From assembly GCF_000003605.2 (NCBI RefSeq), contig NW_003156734.1:134174-155893 (forward strand): 21,720 nucleotides of DNA, written 5' to 3'. Below the pieces are notes generated by a model. That model did no database searches. It was given only the letters and a program-made list of their open reading frames with translations, and was not told where the DNA came from. Positions 9,701 through 21,700 of the stretch are shown piece by piece. The position numbers and the translations under genes were made by a program. Position 1 is the stretch's first letter. Each line of letters starts with the position of its first letter. Source of the stretch: Saccoglossus kowalevskii (taxonomy: Eukaryota; Hemichordata; Enteropneusta; Harrimaniidae).

Positions 9701-12700
9701 GAACCAGTGTGGATGTTGAGTCCTGTTGCCGTAACAACAGGGGATGTCAATGAACCCATCGAGATACCTTGTAAAGCATCTGGTGTTCCTGAGCCTATGT
9801 ATAAATGGTACCAAAATGGTATTGATGTCAGCACGCTTGGAAACAATCGCTTCATTGTAAGTGCAATTAAATCAAATTCACACATCATGTAAATACTAAG
9901 ACTGGATCTTGTTCTGTAAAGATTCTTGATGAACAAAATGTTAATATCTGTACTGAGTAGTGAATTACATTTATCATAATACAGGTTCTTTCAACGGGCA
10001 GTCTGCAGATCACAAGTTTGCATGCAGAGGATCAAGCAATGTTTCAGTGTTTTGCCTCAAATGTTGTTGCTGATATCAGTGTCAGTACCTGGCTGCAAGT
10101 AGAGAGTAAGTAGCTACCTAATAGCACTATTGAGATCAGTTACTATAAATGAATGATTTACTGCTTTCTTTTTATAATATACGAGCAAGTTGTCTCAAAT
10201 TCACTAAAACACAATGGACTAAAAAAAGGTGTGAAATTTGATGCGTTGAGCCCGATAGGATCTGATTTATACATTATGAATCCTAAAAAACCATGCATGA
10301 TCACTGTCCCCCTTCTTGCTAATATATATATCTAAAACGTGCATACTACAAAGTTCTCACACTGTGTTGAAGATTGTATGTAAGGTTTCAAACATAAAAT
10401 CTATAATCTATAGTTTATAATTCTGTGTCATATCCTTCACTGTTATATGTGACAGGATCATCACGGTCTTTCGGTTCAGTTCAGATTTACATCATCAATT
10501 GGTTGTTGTATCAATGGTTCTTTAAATCTTACGTTTATATAGTGTACTAACACATCGTTGTTCTTTTCTGCTGCCTTCACCAACATTGATTTTAAGACAT
10601 CAGTAGTTGTAAATTTCTGAAGTTCTGAAACTGTTAGAAAGATGTACTTTGTTGAATGTTACTGCAAGCTAGCTTAAAGAAGTGGGAGATGCAAGCTTGG
10701 TTGACAGTGCCAACCTTTTATTACCCCCCCCCCCCAAGTACATGTTTGTTGGAATGTTATTACAAACAAACGACTGAAAAACTTTAACCATTTGTTTGTT
10801 GTTGTTTTGCAGGACTAGCACCTAATATAACCAACCCTCCCAACGATACGTCAGTCTTGGCTGGATCCACAGCACGATTACATTGTGGATATTCAGGTTC
10901 TCCTGCACCTGATGTTATCTGGAAAAAAGGTAAGGTTTTAGTCTTTGAATTTTCTTTGAAGGGATTATTGTCCAAGTGGCTTTTAGTTCTCCATACTCAG
11001 CGTTTGGTCAGAAATGCTGTTATACTTTTGATTCAAACTTTGTATAAGAATATCATAATACACATGTACCATAAAAACTAAATATGCTGCTAATCTCTTC
11101 TTTAAAAAACATGCACACAAGATCAATGCCAACAGAGTGAAATTTACTTAACATCAATACTCCAAAGGAAATCCAAACATGCATTATTTTCTCTTGTATA
11201 CTAGATGACACAGTTGTTGGTCGCTGGAATGGTAGTGGTAGTGGTCTTGGAATTATTCCAGTGTCTAGTACAATAAATGTTATGTCAAATGGTGATTTGA
11301 TTATATCAACTGCCAAGGTTGCAGATTCTGGGCTGTATACTTGTACTGTTGTTAATAATGTTGCAAGTGTAACAGCCAGTGCAACACTAACAGTTCAGGG
11401 TAAGTTAAATCTTTTTATTTAGCTCTGCTGTCGACTTACTCTACAGAGTGGAGTTGATCATATTTTTTATTGTCTGTTGGCGTTGACTTTACATATTTGA
11501 CTTCATGAAGATGACAAGTCTGTTTGCTTTGATACTTAGTATGTACCATAGGTGGATCTCTTTCTCTGATTTGTTCATTTTGTGAAGATATCTTCAAATC
11601 TCTAATTTTCTAATTTTCTACATTCTAATTAGGTGATTACTATCAAACTTATATATAATATTTGTCTGCATGATCTTCCCACCCTATCTTCCAACCATAG
11701 GTTGTGATCTTCCATGTGGTTTTATCTTTCCACCTTATACTGTGATCTGCCCACCTATGTTATGATATGCCCACCCTTACATATACAGGGTCATGTGCAG
11801 TTTAACTATTTCTAATTTTAGTGAATATTTTCTGACTTCTTCTTAAAAAATAGCTAGTGCTATTGCTTTGGTATTTCGAGTGAACCATATTCAGATTTGT
11901 TCATTTTGCGACAATACCTTCAATTCAATTTTAGTGAATATTTTTGACATTTTTGGTAATAAATGCTTATTTTCAACTGTCTAACTATACAGCAGCGCTA
12001 TATCCGCTAACAGGTTGTTTGGGGTTTTCTGGAGGGAGGTGTGCACCTCATGTGTCAACAATCAATTGATTCATGTATAACTATCAACAAGTATTATAAC
12101 TAACGATGTGTTTTCAATTATTTTTTCAGTTAAAACCCGTATAAGTGATCCCCCAAAGGATATGGAAGTTATCAAAGGATCTACCGGGATATTCCAATGT
12201 GGTGTATTACATGATTCTAATGTTGCTGTGCGTATTCTATGGCTAATGAACAATGTAGAGATAGATCTGTCAAGCAGTAACCGCATATCAGTGTTGTATG
12301 ATGGTAGTCTCAAAATTGCTGGGGCTCGTTCAGATGACATTGGCAATTACACATGTACTGTCACATCCCCTGGTGGTAATGATGCAAGAACAGCGAGTTT
12401 AGTTGTTATAGGTATTTAAAGATTGTATTCAATTCTACTTCCCAGATTGCAAATATTATTAAGACACAGTCGGTTAGAATAACACTTGTGATGAGTGTAA
12501 AATGAATTAGTTTACTGTTTTTATACATTTTGTCACCAAGACTTGCCATAAGAAAATTCTAGCCTGATTCACTAATTAACTAGTCTCTTTTGTCATCTCA
12601 TCAACACAAACTTCACTGCAAATATTGTAGTAATACGTACACTATATAAAAAATGCAAATGTGTGTCTGTATAGCGTTATAATCAATATTGAGATTAAAA

Positions 12701-15700
12701 TGGCAAGCAAGAGTATTTGGAAACATTTATAATCCATCCATTTGGGACAAATACATGTAATCTAATATAATGCCAGAAAATATATAAGCCAATCAGATGG
12801 TGTGATACAGATTAAGCATATTATATGTATGTTCAAACCTTTCAGCTGTACAGTAACACATAGTAACTTATCATTTGCAGACTGATTTCTGTGTCATTTA
12901 TATTTCTATGGATAATTGTTTGATTTTCAGAATTACCGTTTGCTCCACAATTTCTACATGCAGTACTTTCTATTGACCAGCGTAGATCAATTGATTTACA
13001 ATGGTTGGAGTCATTTGATGGTAATAAAGCTATACTGCGATATAAGGTGTTTAGAAAGGAAAATGGTGAGTACACACAATGTGCATGCTTTCAGCTTAAC
13101 CTTTTAATCTTATGTTTCTATTTTGATGAGATTCAATTTCTTCTTTGTTGTTTTCTAGCTGAAATAGTATGGACTCTCATAATGTCCAATGTTGCACCAG
13201 GAGTGGAAAATATCGTCACCATCCCAGACTTGACACCTTCATATCAATACGCATTTGCAGTTAGTGCTGTTAATGAACTTGGTGAAGGACCCCTGAGTGA
13301 TCCCAGTAACAATGTCACATTACCTGTAGAACGTAAGTGAACAGTTTGTTTTAGACAATAGCATCATTTTTTAAAAGCTCTATGATCTATGATACTCTTT
13401 AACATATGAAAATGATAAAACAAAGCTTTACCTGCAGTATTCTAAATAACTCCCAAACTTTCTAAAAATGATTTAAACTGAATGAAATTGTGAAAGAAAA
13501 GGATACAAAGTAAAACTTTGAGGTTTTAAGCAGTGGCCCAACTAAAAATTTTGATGAGACCTGGTCACCTAATTATGTGTGTATAATACCTGTACAGTTA
13601 TTTTTTGAAATTGTGACTTTTCAGATGCAAAATGGAAATATTTATGATATATAAACGATATATTTACTCTTTATTGTTTAGCCCCTGATGCAGCACCACA
13701 GGGAGTTGTTGCATCACCAAGATCCTCTTCCTCAATTAGGATACAGTGGCAGGTGAGTTTTTATTGTATGCAATGAGAGTCTCTCAAAATAATAATCAAA
13801 ATGTCATGCTGTCAAATGTCAAGTTTGTGATATAGTAGTTTTTTATTGAAAGTAAAAGTGAGATTTATGAGATGATCAGAGAATTGTTTTTATTTATATT
13901 TCAATAAAAAAAAGAACACACTTGACCATACTGAAAAATGCTGAGTGTTCATAAGATTGCAGTGTTCATACACTTACTGTATTTGATCTATTGAAAGCAT
14001 CATACACGTACCATATTTGCTCTATTAGAAGCACATGTTCAACAAAAGCACATGTAAACCAGAAATAAATTATGGATTTTTTTAATATTACTTCTTTTGT
14101 ACATAAACATGCTGCTGTGATTTCCGTGGAGCAATGGAGCAAATATCATGTTTTCAGTGAAAATATCAGTATTATTATTCACTGCATACTGTTAAACTGC
14201 TGTGGACATGTAATAATCTAATATTATTATTGTCATTTCAACAGGCCCCACCTCAAGATAAATGGAATGGTCCTTTAACAGGGTACAGAATACGCTACAG
14301 ATTAAAAGGATATAGCAGCTCTCCATACAGTTATCAGGATATTTATAATCCTCAACAACAGTCTTATGAACTCACTGATCTAATTACTTGGGATACTTAT
14401 GAAATTCAAATTGCAGCAAATAACTCCATGGGTCCCGGGGTATATAGTTTAGTCATCATTGTAAGAACTTTAGAAGGAGGTAAGTTGTGAAAAATCTCAG
14501 TAAAGTTGGACTAGTAGATTAGTTGCATATTTAGTGGTTTTAATCTCTGAAATACTGATTTAAAGGTAACGTAAGATATTTAAAAACAGATCAAAATGTG
14601 ATATATGAAAGCAAATTGTCGATAATGATTATAATTACTACAGTTGCACCAAAAGGAACATGTGGTGTCTTGATTTTACTTTGGTGCAGTAGTTCAGTAT
14701 CCCATTAATAAACATATTCTCATATGTGTTTTTTTTTCAGTGCCCACTGAAGCACCACAGGTTGTAGTAACACATGCAAATAGTTCCACTAGTATATTTT
14801 TTCAATGGATGTCACCATCACCACAGAAAATTTTTGGAGTTAACCAAGGCTACAAAGTAAGTGCTATATTTAATACCATCCAGGACTGTTATCTATATTG
14901 CAAATGATAGCTATCAATTGTTGTATCCTTTTCTTCTCATCATTATCTATTATTTAATTTCTAGTTGAAAGCCTGGGAACCCAGCAACCCAGATTACAAG
15001 GTAGTTAAAGTTGTGCCACCAAACCCACAATACAGTCTGCAAGAGAATTATATTACAGGACTCAAGAAATTCACTGTTTATTTGACATCAGTTTTGTGCT
15101 ACACCAGAGCAGGTGATGGACCAGAAAGTGATGAGCTGCAAGTTGAGACTTTTCAAGATGGTAAGATTTGACTTTTGTCCTCAACTAACAGTGTAAACTG
15201 TTTTTATGAATCCCCTGTCCTAGGTTTCATAAAGTTTACTGCCACAAAACTTCATAGTTTGTATTCTCTGTTTTCATTTGTGTTCATTCCTGCATCAGAC
15301 TTACGCACATGCATTTGCTTCACAGTCCCATTCAAGATGGCCGAATGGCAGTCAAATATGAATAAAAATCACACAATTTCACCAATCTGGAACTGGATCT
15401 TAGTTATGTGGGGAGACAGATTTGGATTAAACTTGGTACATTTATTGAACACAATGAGACTTAGATGCACATTGTATAGTTATATGGATAAGATTCAATA
15501 TGGTTAGCTGTAGTTCAAAATTTACACATATTACACATTCAGACATTGTATTGGCCATAATGCATATGCATTTGTATCTTGATTTTATTTAAGATGACCT
15601 TCAATAAATTAAACCAGTTTACAGTATATTTTGATGATTCAAAGTGAAAGTATCTATTAAATAATCCACAAAAGATTGTAGATGTTGATTGTAAAAATGT

Positions 15701-18700
15701 TGTCTTTGTGCTGTCAGTGTGCTTCATAAATTGCGCCTGTGTTAAAAAGTGTGGTTCTTATTTTTGACAGTTTACTTTTTAATAATGAGCATAGCGATCC
15801 AAAGTTTTAGTGATAATAGCCATCTCTAACAGTATATCTTTATTATTTTTTCCACAGTGCCAGGACCTGTGGGAGATCTTAGATTCTTTGATATCTATGA
15901 TGATAGCCTGAAAGTGGATTGGACAGAACCAGAAGAAATCAACGGGATTTTGATAGGTATATAATTTGATTGAGTCATTTTTTTTTTAAAAATGCTGATT
16001 TAGTATCATTATGTTTTAATAGCCAATGGTCTGTGGCCAATCAGAATAACGTATTACAGGAATATGTATTATAATTCAAACCAGGACCCACTAGGCTAGG
16101 ACCTGTGAAACATAAAAAACACTAGTCCTTAATTAAAAGTCACTAGTAGAATAATATTATTTTGATCATTCATGGTTTTATTTTTTTTTCAACATTATTG
16201 TGTGAAATGGTAATTGATAGCCATTGGCAGTTGTATAACAAATAATGGTATATATTCCTTTGAAGGTTATACTGTTGGTTGGCAAGAGTATAATATATCT
16301 TCAACTTATCAGAGTGAGGAGATTTCAAGTGATACAGTAGTTTATACAGTTACTGGACTAACACAGTTAACTACCTATGAGATAATGGTCTCAGCCAGTA
16401 CACAAATGGGAGCAGGTCCAACTGTTGTATCTACTATTTCATCAGGCGTTCCACCAGGTAAAATATATATCATATTTGCTAGATATTAGTAGTGTATGTT
16501 CAACATTTGGAAATTATTAATTATTATTATTATTATTACAATGTTCATCATCATCTTGCTATAAAAATATAACTGATAATCACAGCCAGGAGCACATGAC
16601 AGATCTTGATGCCATGAATTACCTGATAGGTAATTTTTGATTGGATAATTCTTGACCCTGTCAAAAGCTCACAAATGTGTAATTTTGAATTTCTGATGCC
16701 ATCTAAATTACGATGATGATGAACTTGTGTCATAGGACAACCTAGTTATCTGAATGCCTATTGTGGGCATCTTAGATGTTATATTATTTTTTAGCAGATC
16801 ACTGTTATTTATTATCTGTTTTTATCTGAAAAAAAATGAATCGCTAAATATTGAATCAACCATAAAGTATGCTTTTAAATTTAGATGCACAAAATCACAA
16901 TTTTTATTTTTGTAAATTTTATCACTATGCCCATACAAAGTATCAATTAGGACAGCCAGAATAATGATGATACTACCAGAGTCATTCTCTGTATTCCTTA
17001 ATTGCATCACAGTCATAGGTATGTTGCTAACTGTTCTCTTCTTTGTTTTTCCCTCTTAGAACTACCCACAAATCCTGTCAACGTTGTTATATCTAATGTA
17101 CAAGCCCGTTCGGTGAATATCCAGTTCACTCCTGGCTATAATGGTAAAACCAGTATCAATACATGGAAAGTTGAAGCACAAATTAATGGTGCTGAACAAT
17201 GGGTGACACACTATGAACACCATGATCCTGATGCACTTGGCTTTGTTGTGCCCGATCTGCTGCCTTACACCAAGTATATTCTTCGTGTCACTGCTATTAA
17301 CGTTGTTGGTGCAAGTCATCCTAGTGATCCTACAAGCGAATTTGAAACACTGCAAGATTGTAAGTTGACTTTTAATGTAATTCTTCATGGCAGTACCATA
17401 TATATTCTAGTTGAACTGTCAGTTCTGGCGTATATTACGGCTGAATGAATGTATTTAGTAATCACTAGCACTGATCAAGTTTGCAATGTTGTTTCTAACT
17501 AACGTGAGTGGGTAAGCTACATTTCCTGGGCTGATGGGGGCCCTTATTATTTTGGGTCCAGTGTACGTGTTTGTCTGTTTGTTAGTTGCATTTTTAAGTT
17601 AATGACCAAAAGATAAATGAAACATGAAAATATATAAAAAACAAAGTTGGACCAATTTGGTTATAGCTTTAGTTCATAGTTTCCATTGCTGATAATAATC
17701 ACAACATCTTTCGGTATAAGGTATGAATACATGCCAAGAACTTTGTGCCAGTCTCATTCATTTGTTCTAAAAAGCAATTATCAAGTCCACGAACCTTGGT
17801 GTTTCAGGGAAGCTGGCCATTATGGACATTTCACATCAGACCACCACAGTAGGTTAAGACTTTTTATTGGCCTTGTTAGACAGGAGGCCTCTATACAGTG
17901 TCTTTTGCATGTAAATTTGGTCAGGACTGTTTTGTTGTGGCTTCTCTGTAGAATTGGCATTCTTCTATAACAAGTCAACATCTGAAAATGTAAATATTCC
18001 TTGTTTTGTTTTTAGATCCTTCCACAGCACCTGCTTCTGTTACAGTTAGAGCAAACAGTGAAACATCTCTCACTATTAGCTGGATTGTAAGTTATATTTC
18101 TTATTGTATGATGTTGACATAACATTGTGAAAAAACAGTACCCATAACATTTAATTTAATTTCAAAGTAAATTTGTGAAACGTCACTTCCAGAACAATAT
18201 AAAATTGTAAATTGATGTTTTTGCAATAAAATATGTGTTTATTCTGCCCTCACTTTTGCACACATTTCATTTTGTGAGTACTGGAGGTTCTTATCTTATC
18301 CTCCTTACCCTGCCTGTTTACAAATCTAACTAAAATTTTTATTCTTCAGTTATTTTCTCATTACCCAGCCATCTTCTCAACATTTCATGATACCAACAAA
18401 ATTTGCTCAGTTTGAAATGCAACCTTGAATACACTGTCATTCTATTTGTATAATTTGATTTAGCCATTAACTCGAGAGCAGTGGAATGGTGTACCATTAG
18501 GTTATCGTGTTTCTTGGAGATCCAAGCCAACAGTTGTTAAACGTAGTTTATCAAATGGTTACTTTCAATCAGTGAATATTGATGATTACATTGGACGTAC
18601 TTATGTTATTGAGGACTTAGAAGAATGGATGTGGTATGAAGTCAAAGTTTTGGCCTACAATGCTAAAGGCAACGGTCCATACAGTGATATTATTGAAGAA

Positions 18701-21700
18701 AGAACAGGAGATTCAGGTTAGTCTTGTTTTTACATTATTTGTTGTAAGAACTGCTACTGACATGATCTACATTTATTATCCCTTGGCAGCGGCATAGGCG
18801 GGGCTTTGGGGGGGGGGGGGTTTATAGTGGTTACATGTAGGTATATGAAGTCATAACTAAAGATTTTCATCACTTTTGAAACTTGGTGTGTGTGTGGTCA
18901 TGGTAATACAGTTCTGGTGGAAACAAAATGTATATTGCTTGATGAGTGGTGAAAATGTTCAGACCTTTTTAGGCTCATGGTGTATCCATTCTTTTCTTCC
19001 ATTCTTTCCAATCACTGGTTATGGTAAATGCAGACTCAATAATTTGTCACACCCTCCTAAACTTAATAATAACCTGTTTTACATTTTAGAATCTATCCCT
19101 TTTTTTGACATGCCTGGAATGATTTCCCTATTTTCTTTATGATGTCTGGTGTTTAGGTCACGAGAGATTACTTTGAAAAAGTAATACCTGGGACTGTTAC
19201 ATTTTCATTACATCATCATTAATTTCAAAAGCTTATATTGTAATTATGTTCTCTTAGCACATTCTTACATTCTACTGATTTGTATTTTATTCTTAGTTCC
19301 TAGTGCAGGTCCTCAAAATGTGGTAGCAGTAAGTACAGGATCTACAACAATTGATATTGCATGGGTTGATATACCACAAAGTGATCAAAATGGAGAAATT
19401 TTAGGATACAAGGTAACGTATCCATATCCAATTACTGTTCCTACTTATGTTGAGAGCATTCAATAGTATCTCTTGCATCTCCACTTCTAACATTTTTTTT
19501 GTGTTGTGGAAACTTATTCATCATATATAAATTGTGTATCAGATCAGAAGCACACACAAACCCAAAATTGTTGAATTTATGTTTACATTGGATTATCAAA
19601 ATATGACTTACTTGTATCCCCTTTGATATAGTTTGAAATTGGCATTTGTGTTTAGATTCCATTCGTCCAACATCATTGCAACTTCTTTTGTTATTTTTTA
19701 GGATGTTATAATAATTTAAACTAGGACTTTAATATTTAACGGTACCGATGTGTATTTGATGCAAGCTTGTATGACAGCGCCCCCTAGAGTCAAGGTGTAA
19801 ATTTGGAGTCATGAAACGAATTCTTCTCTGATATTAAAACTTTGGGTAATCAATGTTACATGCTGAATTATATAGTATATATTACATAGATGTGTTTATT
19901 GATGTATCACAGGTGTTATATTGTGAAAGCTTTGCTGATGTTGATTCTTGTGAATACTATGACATAACAGACAACTCAAGCCGATCTACTCGCCTTAGTA
20001 ATCTCAAGAAATATGTGACTTATGATATACAAGTGTTGGGCTACACTAGAATTGGTAATGGTGTGCTAAGTGAACCGGCAGCGAGAATAAGGACAGATGA
20101 AGATGGTTTGTATTTTAACGTTGTTTATGTTTACGTTTTTATCTTGAACATCTCATTCTTTTAATTTTGTGCACAAAGTACATTGAAATCTTTTTTGCAG
20201 CTACCCTATCAGTAATGCATGTGTGTGTCTGTGTTTCTGATATTTTGAATGCCACTCATTGGATTTCAATGAGACGTACACAGAACTGATTAGTGTTTGC
20301 TTAAAATCTGTGTATATTAAGTACCTAATTTGCATAATAATTAGCTAGCTATATCTGTTCCATTGATATCTCTAGCCACAGATTTCAATTACACTTTGTG
20401 CATAGACGTTCTGGGACATCTATGCACATGAATTACTGATTTATCTCAAGAACCACTCAATAAAACTTAGTGTATACCGGTAGGTGCTCTAAGATGATCC
20501 ATAGATGTGATTAATTTAGTGTTGCCACTGCCCATACTAAGTAATCAAGTAATTTGCCTAATTAAGCAAATTTTTGATTTCTCAGTAACCAATTGACAAA
20601 TTTGAATGAAAATAGGAATACTAGAATATTCCAGATAAAAGTTATTAATTTAGGGTTATAAACCATGCATAATAATTACATGATTTACATAAATAAGTTA
20701 CTGGGTAAATTTTCAATTTAAAGTTCCACCATCAGACTTCAATGAAGCTTGGTACATTATTTAGGCGCAAAACTGCAAACCATAGATGTGCAATTCAATT
20801 ACTGGTAACTCATTTTGTTAGTACTTTATTATGAAAATATATACTGTAAGGGTTTTATGGCTTTTACACTGTGCATCTCAAAAACCAAAGTTATATCAGC
20901 CATCAAGCTACTGTAAATTAATTTTTAATATTCTCTAGTTTTAATTTATGTGCCTTCAATATCCTCAGTACACAGGAGTTCTTTCTAAGCTCGCTTTGAT
21001 TGCTTACATGCCCATGGGTATTTTGATTGGTGGCTGGGATTTTTTAAATTATTGAATACTAATATGGAACATAGAAACACCTTTAACACCTTTTTTTCTT
21101 TATTCTGACTAGTTCCTGGCCCAGTTACTGGTATATTGTTTCCCAATGTGTCAAATTCATATGCCAAAGTTCAATGGGAAGATCCACCAGAACGCAATGG
21201 TATCCTTACAAAGTTCAAAATAAGTTATAAACTAATGAGCGATGATGCACAAATTATCGATGGAACTGAGCTGGATATTAATACCCATTCATATGAAGCA
21301 AGTAATCTGAATGCACAGGAATATTATGAGTTCACTATTTCAGCCGCTACTCGTCTAGGATGGGGTGAACCAGCAGTTGCATTAGTACTTACAGTAAATA
21401 ATAGAGGTGAGTAGTCTTTATTTATGAGAGCTTGACATATTTAAAGAGATGATTTCCCAGCTGATCTTTCCTTACCCTAGATATTCATTACATATTATAG
21501 GGGTAATGCTGCAATATTTCACAATTCATTACTTTCTTTATGCATTCATCATTATATAATTATAATAATAATTCTTTGTTTTGATAGATCCTCCACAATC
21601 ACCATTTGGGCTCATTGTGGATCGACAGCTTGTGTTCAGTCGCAGTATTGCATTGTTGTGGTCACGCGGCAGTGACGGCAATTCACCAATACGTTACTTC

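Larger units (their letters stand above)
11400..12129 (+). other. intron between Ig5 and Ig6 (730 nt)
   Basis: GT..AG intron carrying a diverged direct duplication (about 11510-11590 and 11840-11910) with a small degenerate tandem repeat between the two halves. The last 170 bases show nothing recognisable. Confidence 0.85.
16458..17059 (+). other. intron between FN3-4 and FN3-5 (602 nt)
   Basis: GT..AG intron with a truncated MITE end at 16471-16505, an (ATT)n tract at about 16513-16538, and a candidate inverted-repeat segment at 16543-16724. The remainder is featureless. Confidence 0.8.

Noticed and set aside
12071-12346. 91-codon frame on the minus strand
   Set aside because: Antisense shadow of the Ig6 exon.
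14461-14466. gtaaga donor-like word within the FN3-2 exon
   Set aside because: The frame continues through the conserved domain end to a GTAAGT donor at 14480 with the required phase 1.
15175-15507. 110-codon open frame after the FN3-3 exon
   Set aside because: No FN3 signature. FN3-3 and FN3-4 join in phase without it, and it begins inside the intron just past the donor.
16229-16230. Alternative upstream AG acceptor for the second FN3-4 exon
   Set aside because: It would insert about 12 residues in a NGIL-GY segment that has no insertion in the family. The AG at 16264-16265 gives an exact match.
17062-17388. 108-codon frame on the minus strand
   Set aside because: It is the antisense shadow of the FN3-5 exon.
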